The notes under the pieces: generated by a model
The model's database searches: none
Told to the model about the DNA's origin: nothing
The model's input: only the letters and a program-made list of their open reading frames with translations
Part shown: positions 10,541-21,129 of the stretch, in pieces
How positions within the stretch are numbered: position 1 is the first letter of the stretch
Layout of the letters: every line of letters starts with the position of its first letter
Assembly (NCBI GenBank): GCA_030248295.1
Contig: JASANH010001470.1
Location: 1 to 64,000 of the forward strand
Origin: Mesodorylaimus sp. YZB2_4
Taxonomy: Eukaryota > Nematoda > Enoplea > Dorylaimida > Dorylaimidae
Direction: 5' to 3'
DNA: 64,000 bases
Program-made: the position numbers and the translations under genes

Positions 10541-12410
10541 GAAAATCAAAATATGCGTTAACGTTGGCGGAAACGGTGAGGTCAACCTAATCGAGGTGGA
10601 CGCGGGCACAACTCTAGGCGAAATGCTGGCCGATATCACCCGTAACTATGGGTTTCCAAAATGCCGCATCGTCGTCGAGGAATATGAAGATGACGATTGT
10701 TGCTTGGATATCGTGGAAGAAAAGGTCAAAGTACAGCCCGTGGAGGAAAATCTGCCCGAATCAGAAGAAGACAGCGAGAACGAGTCTGGAGGGAGCGACA
10801 GCGACTACAAGCCGGAAAAAAGAAGGCTAAGGACAGCGAATGGAGCTGGGAGAGAAAGAACCAGCTAATAGCATTTTGCGACGCCCATCCGAACTACAAG
10901 TTTCCAAGTATACAGCGCAACTTTCGAGGCTTGAATCGGGAACAGCTGCGACGGTTCCGAAAGCAGGTTGCGGCAGGTGGCACGCGAAAAATGAAGTGGC
11001 AAGCTGTCAACAACAAGGTGCAGCAACGATTTTATGAGGCACGCGCGCTGATATTGCCTGTGCGTGATCGTGACGTGGTGCAGTGGGCGAGAGAAGCCTC
11101 GGCCGGAGAGGGCTTGGATCACGAGTCAAGCAAGACTCCATTAAGCAAGTATTGGGCCCGGAACTGAAAACGGCGTAAGGATATTTGCAGCCGAAAGGTA
11201 CGTAATTGTAGCTGTGAAGCAAAGATGCGTATGTATAGGTTGTTCTTGTTTTAGGTGACCAAGGTTTGGTCTGACGCGAAGGTGCGGAAGGCGGTGGAAA
11301 TAGAGGAAGCCGCGTGGGAGTTCTGCCTCGAGGCCCTGGGCGAGCTTGCCAACTATGACCCGGATATGGTCATAAACACTGATTAATCTGGTTATCAGTA
11401 CGAGTACTTCAGTGGTCGAACGCTGACGTGGAAAGGTGAGCATTCGGTCCCTATAATCTGCTGTACTTTTAAAATATCTGCATTCCGTTTTAACAGGGGA
11501 AAAAGACACAGCATTGTCGATCAGATCCATGAACAAGACGACCCACTCGAACACGGTGCAGCCTGCTTTGACGTCGTCGAGCAAGTTGTTGTCACCGTTA
11601 TATCTGTGCCTCCAGGAAACGACTGGGAAGATGGGCCCGAAGATCGAGAAGACATATTTTCGGGCCCCCAATGTCGAAGTATGTTTTATATCCTTCTTTG
11701 ATGATATTCGTGTAATTTTTTGCGTTATCCTGGTTCCAGGTTACGTGCAGCGCGTCGGGAAAACTAACAAGCAGTCTATTCGATCGGTACATGGAATACT
11801 GCTTGGCGCCGGCGACTGTCTGCTGCTGCTCGATTCGTAGGGTGGTCAAACGGAGCGCACGGTGGAGCCGGATGACGAACCGGTTTACAATCTTGGTTTC
11901 TAAGTCAAGCGCATGGTCATACCACCCGGCGCAACAGCCACAACGCAGCCACTCGATGTTTATTACAATCGGCAATGGAAAGGCGTTGTTCGGCGATTCT
12001 ACGATCATATGCAATGCCGGCAGCTCAACATCAACCTGTACCAACGTGACAACATAATCAAGATCCAGTCCCTGGTACATACATCGCACCGATGGGTCAA
12101 TACGCATTTTATGCATCTGGTAAGGAGGTTTTTTATACGTGTCACAGCTGGTAGTACTCTGTATTCTTCTTCAGGTCTGCGTTTCGAGCGGCCGCCGCAA
12201 TTCGAGTCGGCCAATGAAATTCTGTTCCCGCCAACGTTGGACCATTGCAGTCGCCTGTCGTGCAGACCTCAGCCCGCTTTTATTCGATGCGTGCACTGCG
12301 AAGAGTGCCTGTGCTCCCAGCATTTCTTCGTTGCCTACCACAATCATTGGTTGGTGCAGCATCGGCCTGTCAACAATCGACCAATTGAGCAGTGCGTGGG
12401 CTTATAGTAA
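10541..12410 (+). pseudogene. Relic of a DDE-superfamily (pogo/CENP-B-like) transposase
   Basis: Coding fragments in several frames follow the order of a DDE transposase. An acidic N-terminal segment begins after a TTTTTTTCAG acceptor (10541-10820). A helical DNA-binding part follows (NYKFPSIQRNFRGLNREQLR and LPVRDRDVVQWAREAS, 10880-11110). The first catalytic region reads VINTD-stop-SGYQYEY near 11375-11405. Then come MNKTTHSNTVQPALTSSSKL and SPLYLCLQE (11530-11620), a second catalytic block LLLDSWGG (11825-11845), and PPGATATTQPLDVYYNRQWK (11918-11980). The C-terminal part has Cys/His pairs near 12290-12340. A TAA replaces the residue after the first catalytic Asp, another stop sits near 11900, and several frame changes occur, so it is dead. 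Short introns may account for some of the shifts. Confidence 0.75.
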
Positions 12411-12464
12411 GAACTGTGATGAGGAATGACTTGCATACACGCGTTTTGATTTCATTATTTGCCC

Positions 12465-12886
12465 ACTCGTGTTGTACATTGTTTCGACATTGCCTCATCG
12501 GACTTTTGCATGTCCGTATCAGATTTTTGTGCCCACCAGCGTTGTGTATTCCATGAATTTTGTGCCCGCCTGCGTTGTACTGTATATTTCATGAATTTTG
12601 TGCCCACCCACGTTGTATATTCCATGAATTTTGTGCCCGCCTGCGTTGTACTGTATATTCCATGAATTTTGTGCCCACTTGCGTTGTACTGTATATTTCA
12701 TGAATTTTGTGCCCACCCACGTTGTATATTCCATGAATTTTGTGCCCGCCTGCGTTGTACTGTATATTCCATGAATTTTGTGCCCACCCACGTTGTATAT
12801 TCCATGAATTTTGTGCCCGCCTGCGTTGTACTGTATATTCCATGAATTTTGTGCCCACTTGCGTTGTATATTCCATGAATTTTGTG
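12465..12886. repeat. Minisatellite with alternating 33- and 38-bp units
   Basis: About ten tandem units share the core CCATGAATTTTGTGCCC followed by CACCCACGTTGTATATT (33 bp) or CGCCTGCGTTGTACTGTATATT (38 bp). Long and short units partly alternate, which suggests a higher-order repeat. A diverged unit lies near 12465-12550. The array stops abruptly at 12886, at the edge of the TIR element that follows. Reverse-strand ORFs across it are artefacts of the repeat. Confidence 0.92.
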
Positions 12887-13661
12887 TCGCGTGAATAATA
12901 ATTTCATTGAACTCCTGGCATCAGACTTGACCTTCTAACAAACTATTATGATTTATATTTTTTCAATCGAAAAATTTGAATTTAGCGCTCTGACCTTGAT
13001 GCGCAGGCTGGGAGACCTTCACATCGGCGCAAACTGAAAAATCTTGCCGAATCGAATCAATAACTGATGTCTTACTCAACAGACCACCAGAATATGCTGG
13101 CTAAAGAAAGAGAAGATTGTTTGTGTTAACATTACTGACTATCGTGTTTATTTTATTAGTAAAACCGTTACTGATATTTCTCTGTAGCGTTTGCCAGAGC
13201 GCTAAAGCAACTGCGTGCGCTTCTTACATCTCGCGGGCATCATGCGCGCCAGATGAAAACGAGTGCAGAGCGCTTTACTTCAGAAGTTTTAAGCTAGAAA
13301 TGCTGCGTGCCGCGGCAATTAGTTTTGTACTGACGTCGCTCCGAAGCTTTCTTCAGTTTAAAGGGCATTACTGTTACAAACTGGAACTACAAAAACAACC
13401 GCGCACGGGGAAATTATCAACAGTAATTCTTTTTAATATTGGCTTTGTACTGCTCTGTGCACATGGGTACAGAGTGCTGGAAGAACTACGTAGCCGGATG
13501 CGCATGCTGCAGTAAATTTCGAGCTTGTAAAAGCAAGCGCCCAGACAAGAACCTGCGTGCCGCCAAATTTAAATTTTTCGATTGGAAAAATATACAACAT
13601 TGTAGTTTGTCAGAAGGTCAAGTCTGATGCGAGGAATTCAATGGAACTATTATTTCCGCGA
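12887..13661. mobile_element. TIR-type DNA transposon, probably non-autonomous
   Basis: The first ~120 bp (12887-13010) match the reverse complement of the last ~115 bp (13661-13548). Both ends start TCGCG, then (T/G)(G/A)AATAATA, CATTGAA and the block GACTTGACCTTCT, with an AATCGAAAAATTT box inside. The inside has an ORF (13117-13515) without recognisable domains. The total of 775 bp fits a MITE-like or deleted DNA element. I did not find a clear target-site duplication; on the left the element abuts the minisatellite. Confidence 0.75.
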
Positions 13662-14455
13662 TAGCGTTAAAATTTCAAATTTGAACCCTATGTATTATTC
13701 CTTGCATGCTCGCCCATGGGCCAGTTCTTTACGTGTTAGAGAACCGGTTCGAGCGTGGTTAGGAGAGCCGGCGTATTTCTTAAGTATAGCCATGGGTTAG
13801 GCGCGCACAAGCAGACGCCAGTCAGCTCGCGCGCTAAACTTGAATAGGCAATTCATCAGCTGCAGTCAACCTTGCTGCAGACGCTGGGGCACAAGGAAAA
13901 AAGTTCGACCCGAACTTATCAGAGGCACAAATCACTTAGATCGTGTAGCAGCCGGATTTGTTCTTCAAGACGAAGTACACTCTACACCGCACATTCGAAG
14001 TCCAGGAAAAAAATTTAAATTTCTTCAAAAGCATCAAAAATCACTGCGTCTTGCATAATATTTTCAAATTTTACGCGCTGGATCCCAAAAAAAATCGAAA
14101 AACGCATTTTTTTTAAACTCCCGCGCTACCATGTGTTTGACCAAGAGAACGTTGCGAACGCGCGTCGAGACTAGTGCGCACACCAGAAATTTTTTAATTT
14201 TTCACAATGTCTGCTAGAAGAGGGAAGGAAAAACTGCGTGAGTCTGCAAAAGAAGATACCTGGCTGCAGGATCTCGTTGTCGTAATGAACACAGCGTTGC
14301 CAGACGTGGCCTTTTCCGGCCACTTTTGGCCGGAATTGTGTCCTGCTGCGGGTTCTGTGGCCGGGCGACTGTTGTGGCGGGTTTTGTGGCCATTTTCACC
14401 TTTCCATGGCGGATGTGGCTAGTTCAAGGTTTTTGTTCGAAATTTTGCGCTTTTC
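13662..14455. other. Intergenic DNA without recognised genes
   Basis: Low-complexity AT stretches surround short chance frames. A frame at 14207-14422 encodes no known motif. A GGCC-rich patch lies near 14305-14390, and a similar patch (GGCCGTTTTTGGCC) recurs near 14846. Confidence 0.4.
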
Positions 14456-14721
14456 ACGTTGATTCTGGCCAAAACTAATCTGAGGAATAGGCTTATAAGT
14501 GATACTGTTGATTCGGTCTTTCAAGTTCGTTACGGTTTGAAGTTTATTGGTTTAACGCCTGCTAGTTTTACCGCACCAAAGGAAATGCTCAAATTGTTCA
14601 CGTCAGAAATTTACTCTATTTCTAATGCTGATGACGGTCTGGATGGTGATAACGAGCTTGAATTTAATGATGTACGCGGCTTTAGACGTTTTGGAAGGCA
14701 GATAGATCTGTTCTGGTCATG
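14456..14721 (+). pseudogene. Possible transposase C-terminal fragment
   Basis: A short open frame encodes AKTNLRNRLISDTVDSVFQV then YGLKFIGL and an acidic end. It vaguely resembles the C-terminal region of hAT-like transposases, where a K-x-RNRL-type helix precedes a short tail. There is no start codon context, no other transposase part nearby, and no DDE motif. It could equally be chance. Confidence 0.25.
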
Positions 14722-14924
14722 ACACGATTTGTTGGAGTAGAGATGTTGTTATTCGGATAATGCTGCTTGTTCTGGAAACTCGCTGAGTTGCGAACTTGAT
14801 TGTTTCTTATGATGGCAGTTTATGTGGCGGCTTCAAAAATTTTAGTGGCCGTTTTTGGCCATTTTTAGGGTTGTGAGCTGCGGGAATCATTTTCAGCATC
14901 TGCCAACACTGAATGAACAATAAA

Positions 14925-15089
14925 ATGGCGACAGGAGGGTCTAATTTAGAAGCGACTTTCCGAAATTCTGATTCTGATGTAGGAACAAGCTCAGATGACT
15001 TGGAGATCGAGCAGTCGATGCCTCCGTCAAGAGGCTACTGTTTCGAACCAACGCTGACTTTAGTGCAGCAGCAAGAACGAAACGAATAA
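14925..15089 (+). CDS. Small acidic ORF, possible first exon of a P2X7-tail-like gene
   Basis: ATG at 14925 starts a 54-codon frame with a Ser/Asp-rich segment (NSDSDVGTSSDDLEIEQ) followed by RGYCFEP. Stand-alone proteins with the P2X7 intracellular domain often have an acidic/Ser stretch and then a (P)YxFEP motif before the Cys-rich domain, and such a domain follows here at 15160. I found no convincing splice donor before the TAA, so the pair may be a broken gene. Confidence 0.35.
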   Translation: MATGGSNLEATFRNSDSDVGTSSDDLEIEQSMPPSRGYCFEPTLTLVQQQERNE

Positions 15090-15157
15090 AGAATATATCG
15101 ATGAAGGTAGTCTGTGTGTTTTTCAGCCAATTTCAAGAAAAAATGAATGTTTGTTGC

Positions 15158-15388
15158 AGATACAATAAGCTTTTGGGCAAATCATTGGGCGGAGATAGGC
15201 TGCAATCAACTTTTAGGTGCCTTTGTGATAATTGTTGCGTCAGTATTCTACGAAATCCGAAAGAGGCATTGTGTTGTCGTGAATTGGTCGCTAGCGCAGC
15301 CATAAAACGAAAGATCGACAAAAGATTGGAAAATTTGTCGTGCGTTGTCTTGAATACCTCATTTATGAGCTGTTGCTTGGCTAAAGAA
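15158..15388 (+). CDS. P2X7 intracellular-domain-like Cys-rich exon
   Basis: The exon may begin after TTTGTTGCAG at 15158 and ends at a strong GTAAGT donor (AAAGAA|GTAAGT, near 15388). It encodes a Cys-rich pattern: FRCLCDNCCVS, then KEALCCREL, then LSCVVLNTSFMSCCL. The order C-x-C-x2-CC, E-x-x-CC-x-E, C...F-x-x-CCL is that of the zinc-binding C-terminal domain of the P2X7 receptor. In invertebrates this domain is also found in many small proteins without a channel and in multicopy families. No further exon was found downstream. Confidence 0.5.
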
Positions 15389-15389
15389 G

Positions 15390-16448
15390 TAAGTAAACCG
15401 TGTTGGGGTCTACTCAGCCAGCCATTGCGCTAAATTTGCCCATCTACAGGGTTTCTCGCTATCGTAAGGATAGCCTGCTCCTCGACCAGGAATAAATGGA
15501 GTGTCCTCTTCTCATACGCTAAAACTTTTCTTCCTACCCCCTCGCATTCCCGATATGCCGAAATTTTAAACTTTAGATCAGCAGGCACGGTAGTGCCTGC
15601 TTAGACCAGCCAACCAGACGCCTAATGCTAAAGGACGATTTTCGCCGGCAAATAACTCGAGAACGGGTGGACGAAAAATTTTTTTTTTCTCACACTTTCC
15701 AGAATCGGCCGAATCTACAATCGTGCCAATTTTTATCAAAATCCATCCGGCCGTTGTCGAGCTCCAGAATACGCAATTTCTTGTTCAGAGGGGAAACGAG
15801 GATTAGAAGGAGGAGGAGGATAAAGATCAACCTAGATCAACTACTGGACATCGTACAGCAGTGAAACTTGGTTTTTCTAAAAGCTTAAACTTTCAGAATC
15901 TGCCTTTTAACACAGATTTTTCAAAAGCATTCATTTCTAAATAGTTAAAGTATTCCTGAAAAAAGCCTAGTCATTTTTTTGGCCTTTTCAAATCGTCATC
16001 CGTCAGATACTGGACGGATTTCGATAATAATTGACATGATTGCTGATCTGACCCATCTTGCAAAGCTTGCGAAAAATCAACTTTTTTGGTTCAATCGTTC
16101 TTGAGCTATATCGACTACACCTGGCGCTGGTGTTTCTGCTCTTAAATCTTTGGCGCGGGGTTCAGAAACATCAACTAAACGGGTTTAGGCGCAGGGTCAG
16201 AGATAAGGTTTCAGGCGTGACAAATGCGTAAAAGAAGTACTTAATTTGTTGTTTTTCCTGCCGCTTCTATATCTCAGAAAATATTCGAAAAATCTGTCCA
16301 GTTGATCAGTAAGAGTTTCTGACTAGTATGAAATGATCGATCGGTGAGGTGTTTTGGGCGAAACTAGTTTGTAGCAAAAAAAACGAAAAACGGTCTTATT
16401 TTTTTCAAAAAAGCACAAAATCAACGCATTGAAAAAGTTAATAGTAGG
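15390..16448. other. Intergenic DNA
   Basis: No gene is recognised. It holds poly-T tracts (15678-15688), a short inverted pair at 15580-15603 (GCAGGCAC/GTGCCTGC), and a purine-rich AGGAGGAGGAGG stretch near 15800-15825. Confidence 0.4.
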
Positions 16449-16710
16449 CCGCACAAAGTATATCCTTTTTTGTGGGTGAGGCCCAGTTCCCCACTGGCTT
16501 CCAACACGTTTTGCCTTGGCCAGCAGTCATGATATAATAAGCTAGGCCGTGAGGTGATAATCTCTTACGGCAGCTTCCCTCTGTGTGTCTCCACTAGAAG
16601 CACGTTTACACAAGAGCATCCTGTGCCAGCACTAGCGTCCCATGATAATACTGGCTGAGAAGGGGGATCACCAACCAACCTACCAACTGAGCCACCGCGG
16701 CTTCTATAAA
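16449..16710 (-). repeat. tRNA-derived SINE-like element, family B
   Basis: On the minus strand the head reads GCCGCGGTGGCTCAGTTGG (16705-16687), a good RNA polymerase III box A. The body shares CTCTGTGTGTCTCCACTAGAAGCAC (16577-16601) with a second copy at 39867-40020. Confidence 0.6.
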
Positions 16711-17166
16711 GCAATTTTAGGGGCGGTAGGAATGCTCACATGGCTTAGGTACCTACGTTTGGGCGTATTTAGGCCTGTATCGCCTGAATGCGCCCGATTT
16801 TCGCTTACATATACTAAATGATAGATCGGAAGGAGAAATTTCAAAAAATGTATGTCTGAAAAGTGTGCATCAGTAGGTATACGTAACGTGTGTATAGTAA
16901 ATTATGCGCTAATTACGATTTTTGATAAGTTAGTACTATCTGGTGGGCAGTTTGTCCCAGCTGCACTCCAAGTGTCTCTCACTAATGCTTGGGCAATTCT
17001 AATTGCTTTGCGTTCTTTCTAATGTGTGAGCTGCTTTCGATTATGTTCACACATCCTGAAAAGGCGTTCTCTCTAACCTCATACAGGAGGCACTGCAACT
17101 GCGAAGCAAATACTGTACACAGACGAAGAACCAACAGACGACGAAGTGCCAAGAGACCAAATACGA
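16711..17166. other. Intergenic DNA
   Basis: No coding or RNA gene is recognised between the SINE-like repeat and the integrase remnant. Confidence 0.4.
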
Positions 17167-17690
17167 TTAACGGAGATAACGATCAGCGGCGTTAAGCGCA
17201 CGCTGAAACCCACGAGCATTCGAGGTGAACTCTTGACGATATGTCAAAAAATCGAGCACACTGTCACGAGTAACAATAATCAGACCAGAATTTTCAAAAA
17301 ACTGAACTAGTAACTGGTTCGAAGCTACAGGTTTTCGAAGCGAAAGGGTCAAAGGGTCAACGATTGTGGCTGGCCAGTAAGGTTGGTACTTGACCTTGGC
17401 CCAGACCACATCACCAATTTTTACAACTTTGGCTCGGGCGTCAATGCCTTCGAAACGACAAGCTGAAAAAACTTTGACTGCGTGACATGGACATGCGTAT
17501 CATCTTCTCGTAACCCAGCTTCAGGTCGAATGACCACATTCCGGGGAGATATGACTTCAACTATGCGATAGGGACCCAACCAGTCGCCCAAAAACTTTGG
17601 TGATTTTCCAACAGGCGTGTGCATGCGTCTGTACATCACTTGATCTCCCAGACGCAAACTAGAACCATTCAAGGTATCTTTGTAATGGGC
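17167..17690 (-). pseudogene. Ty3/Gypsy integrase C-terminus followed by a PWWP domain
   Basis: Frame 17672-17421 encodes the end of a Gypsy integrase: LRLGDQVMYRR, then FLGDWLGPYRIVEVISPRN, the GPY/F module that closes many Ty3/Gypsy integrases. A one-base frame change near 17450 leads into 17450-17167, which encodes IGDVVWAKVKYQPYWPATIV followed by LLVQFFENSG and VLDFLTYRQEF. This is a PWWP domain (VWAK, PYWP, aromatic-cage positions), the reader of H3K36-methylated nucleosomes. The layout mirrors chromoviruses, where a chromodomain follows GPY/F. The catalytic core, RT and LTRs are not visible, so this is a remnant. Confidence 0.65.
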
Positions 17691-17749
17691 ATGGACTAGG
17701 CATGTGTTATGCCCTCTGGCCTATGTGTGCACTGGTTCAGGGAAACAGT

Positions 17750-18417
17750 CCGCCTCTCCTATGTCAGGGCCAGCACGAGACCGAGAGCGAGGTCGAGGTC
17801 GAGTGACTGGTCTGATTGCAGACATCGGTTGAGAACTAGTCTGGATCACCTGATCTGAACTGCTCTGTGAGCACTTCGGGCTCAGGCCCGTCAGAACCCC
17901 TTTTGACGGCCGACACGTGCGGCTGCTCCCCGAATTGTGAGTCTACACGGCCCTTGTGGTGTGGGGACTAATACACTATATTACAGGGTGTCCGTGGACT
18001 GCGTGGTACTGTTCCTGACTTGGGCCATCCGCTGGTCAGCCCTGGAATAGTCCTAGGGCGAGCCAAGGATTTCACTGGCGTCGCGAACAGCCACGTTTGG
18101 GTTAGCTTACCAACGCAATTCAGGAGTGGTCAAGCGTGTCGGTTTGGGTAGCGCTGAGTAGCGCTATATTTATTTTCGGTGACTGTATTCCGTCGACGTT
18201 CGACGTTCGACGTGCACGTGCAAAGTCTAAACCTCTTTTTGGTCATCGCCACGAGCTGGTTTTAGGCTCGGTCGAGTGTTATTCTCGTCGAGTGTATTTC
18301 GTATTGTTTGTCTTGGCGAGCTGCCAAGCACCACGTGTTAGGCCGAGGTAAGCCCTCGCACGCGTGTTGTGTTTTAGTTCTACGTGTCTATTGAGCGGAC
18401 GCGTGAGTTCGATCGGC
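17750..18417 (+). other. GC-richer non-coding stretch upstream of gag-like ORF
   Basis: Possible LTR or leader of a retroelement. It holds tandem CGTTCGACGTTCGACGTGCACGTG (18193-18219), a TATATTTATTTT stretch (18168-18178) and several CGAG repeats. I could not find a matching second LTR in the window. Confidence 0.25.
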
Positions 18418-18948
18418 ATGGACCCGACGAAGAAGCATCCAGGTGGTGGTCATCCACCGAAACATTATTATAATACACGCCAAAGGGTGTACAATCCCTC
18501 TGCCCGAGGTACAGACCGAGTGATGGACGAGCTTGCTCCTCCGTCTGGTCATTCGAAATTGCCCGTCCAAGCAGCGATGGCACAGCAACAGCAACGAGCA
18601 AAGGAACAACGAACGACCGAGACAGACCATTTACAACGTCTCGGCCTGGGTGGAACAAGCGAGAAGACATTATCGATCAACAGAGCGAATGCCTCAGATC
18701 AGCGCCCGCCAGCCATTTCGACGGAGGCTGCTAGAGCCACAACAACGATCGTCCCGACAATAACGACAGCGGTGGCTTCGGTAACAGTAAGTACACCGTC
18801 TTGGGTTCGGGATTTAGCGATGGGTCCTCGCCCCAAAGGTACTCGATCATTGCCGGGGGAAGCGGACCAGACAGAAGATACCAGACCGAACACGGTGCCG
18901 ACCATGGTTGTCGAGCGCACACAGTCAGTGGCGACGATCGAGTATTAA
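18418..18948 (+). CDS. Low-complexity gag-like ORF
   Basis: ATG at 18418 gives 176 residues: a basic, Pro/Gly-rich start (MDPTKKHPGGGHPP, then YYNTRQRVYNP), a Gln/Arg-rich helix and a Thr/Ala/Val-rich tail. A basic start with YNTR-like repeats is seen in some arthropod LTR-retrotransposon gag proteins. There is no zinc knuckle or capsid motif I can point to. It could instead be a first exon of an unknown gene. Confidence 0.3.
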   Translation: MDPTKKHPGGGHPPKHYYNTRQRVYNPSARGTDRVMDELAPPSGHSKLPVQAAMAQQQQRAKEQRTTETDHLQRLGLGGTSEKTLSINRANASDQRPPAISTEAARATTTIVPTITTAVASVTVSTPSWVRDLAMGPRPKGTRSLPGEADQTEDTRPNTVPTMVVERTQSVATIEY

Positions 18949-19014
18949 ACGATGCCAGACTCAGCTTGGATGCTTGGATGTGGCGTGGCTGCACGACCAA
19001 CGGGAACGATCGAG

Positions 19015-19104
19015 TGGCTGGTCGTTTGACCACTGGACTACGTTCGACCACTGGATTACGGGCGCTTAGCAGGACGTTTGACCACTGGACTACGTGCGCG
19101 TAGA
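19015..19104. repeat. Short tandem/degenerate repeat
   Basis: Three copies of (T)TTGACCACTGGA(C/T)TACG at about 19026, 19046 and 19076 with short spacers. Confidence 0.7.
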
Positions 19105-19769
19105 TAACCAAAATCTACGATGCAAGCGACGAAGCGGCGTTGCTCGCAATCAGCGACGAAAACCAAAAAAACGAAGCGTATGCAGGTAGAGGCGCCTGCC
19201 AAGCTCGCCAAATGTCAGAAGTAAAAACCACCACTCAGCTCCCAGTCTTGATTTACCTCTGCCGCTCTCCCGGCCTGGAACACAGACATAGGCCTACACA
19301 AACAGGCACGATTACTGGTTATAGAAATAATTAGGACAAGGTGTCCCGTCTGGTCGGCGCCAAGCCAGGCGGTTCACCAAGGTTCTAATATCACATGCAC
19401 ATGTCTCACAAATGTCTCGCTTGATTAGGAATCCCTTCGGTATTCCGCAGATTATATTTGGCGATGACCATCCATTCTGAGCTGCATCGTATAAGCCTAC
19501 GCGAGAATAGCGGCCATGAGATGTGGGACGCGTCTTAACGATTTCTCTTTTTGAAAACTGCTAAATCAAGCGGAAGGTTTGGGAGTATTGGTCCAGAGAA
19601 CCAACCTTCTCATCGCTTGAAATCCATGATGCCAATACCCCTGCCACCATACCTAATATTGGAGACAGGTTTGCAATTTTGAGAAAGTATCATGTGAGCA
19701 ACAACTCTAAGTACGAGGCCATGACATGGTCGAGTCCATGTCTGCTAGCGCGTTAAAAACTCCATGCTA

Positions 19770-19856
19770 GGAGCGCGTATACTACGAAATGGCTTGGTGG
19801 TGTGTCGGAGCGCGTATACGACGAAATGGCTCGGTGGTGTGGTGGTGTGCAGGTAC
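19770..19856. repeat. Tandem duplication of about 40 bp
   Basis: GAGCGCGTATAC(T/G)ACGAAATGGCT(T/C)GGTGGTGTG occurs twice in a row (about 19770 and 19808), followed by an extra GGTGGTGTG. Confidence 0.75.
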
Positions 19857-19923
19857 AGCTTGGGTTGCACAAGGAAGCACCAGTTGGATAGGATATATGC
19901 GTCAGCACGACAGGTGTAGGTGT

Positions 19924-19990
19924 AGGAGGGGAAATCGTCTAAGTGGGGGAATCGACCAAGAGGGGGAAGAGTCTCACAATCATATGTTCA
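19924..19990 (+). repeat. Short dispersed repeat, copy 1
   Basis: The AGGGGAAATCGTCT...GGGGGAA...GGTGGAA-type block also occurs at 61779-61845 with substitutions. Confidence 0.5.
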
Positions 19991-20014
19991 TGGTGAAAGT
20001 CGTCTTGGTGCAAT

Positions 20015-20215
20015 AGGCGTGTTTGGCCGGTGGGGAAGGTTGTGTATTTGGTTGCCTTGATTGGCTGCCTTATACATGGAGCAGTGTATTGGCTTGCCTT
20101 CGTTGGCCAGTCGATACGCTCCTCCAGGCGAGGCTGAAACCCGTTGGGTTGATGTCTCAGCCACCTCCGACTAGGTGGCCTGCCTGGAGGTATATTTGAG
20201 TCCATCCGCTCCCCG
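20015..20215 (+). repeat. Dispersed repeat family C, copy 1
   Basis: About 200 bp, related in the same orientation to 26385-26640 and 33395-33575. Shared blocks include GGCGTGT(T/C)TGGCC, CTCGATACGCTC-like, CCAGGCGAGGCTGAAACCCG and GGGTTGATGTCTC. It has internal near-repeats of TTGCCTTGACTGGCCGCC. It may be a SINE-like element; I see no clean pol III boxes. Confidence 0.75.
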
Positions 20216-20994
20216 CGGTACCTTCTCCAATGTACGGCCGTTCAGCCTGTTGCATTGGCATTGACCGCTTGCTGCTCCTAGTCCTGGTTACTCAAACACG
20301 CATCGGCTATTTGAAGAAACATCGCAACAGAATATTCTTGGAGCTTCCTAAGGCTTGTTTGTGATCTAGCATCTTTTCTTTTCAGCCAGCCGGAAAACCA
20401 GCCATCTGTAGTGAACCTGCATTCATGATAGATAATAGATGATTTACTTAGCAAGGTTACGCTTGAGACTAACAAGGGAACGTCGCCAACCGTCAAGTCG
20501 AACTTCGAGAAACCGAAATTGTTATGCTCCTAGGTGCAAAAGAAAGCTCTGTGCAAAATATTAGAGGCGTCTGGCCAGCTGGTCAGCAGTGGTCAGCGAC
20601 TAAAGTCCTGTGTTGTAACGAAGCTGCGCGTTGAGGAGAACACGCAGAGTTTTTTCCAAACTAGGTTTTTGGGTTCGGAGTTCCGAGTTCAAGCTTCCAA
20701 CACTCGGGCAAAAAATTCAGCGAAATTTGAAAATTTTATTGTACATTACGGGCTGCTCTCAGCTGACAAGTTTGCAAGACGCCTCCAATATTTTGCACGG
20801 AGCTTTCGTTTGCACCCAAGGACATGTTATAATTTTTGGTTTTCCAAAATTCGACTTCACAGTTGGCGATGTTCTCTTGTAAGCTTACCTTTATTGCCGC
20901 GCATTATTTATGGTACGTTAACTTTCACCTCAACTACAGTATGCCTACTTTTACGCCATCGTTGAGCACATTGCTAGTACGGTTGGTAAAAATA

Positions 20995-21120
20995 CTTGAT
21001 TCGAATGCGTATGCGTATACGCAAAGTCTCGTGAATGCGTATGCGTATGCGCATTGCGTAATACGCAAATTGCGTACTTCAGAAAGTTTGCATACAAGTT
21101 TGCGTATTGCGTATATTTTT
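20995..21120. repeat. Alternating purine-pyrimidine repeat (TGCGTATACGCA type)
   Basis: Reiterated GAATGCGTATGCGTATACGC and ATTGCGTAATACGC words, many self-complementary. A second cluster lies at 26270-26385. Such tracts can form cruciforms or Z-DNA. Confidence 0.7.
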
Positions 21121-21129
21121 ACAGTCGGT

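Noticed and set aside
12519-12907. Minus-strand ORFs with repeated GTKFMEYT-like units
   Set aside because: They are translations of the minisatellite in several frames at once; no start context or splice sites.
13117-13515. 132-codon ORF inside the TIR element
   Set aside because: No transposase motif; hydrophobic bias fits AT-rich DNA.
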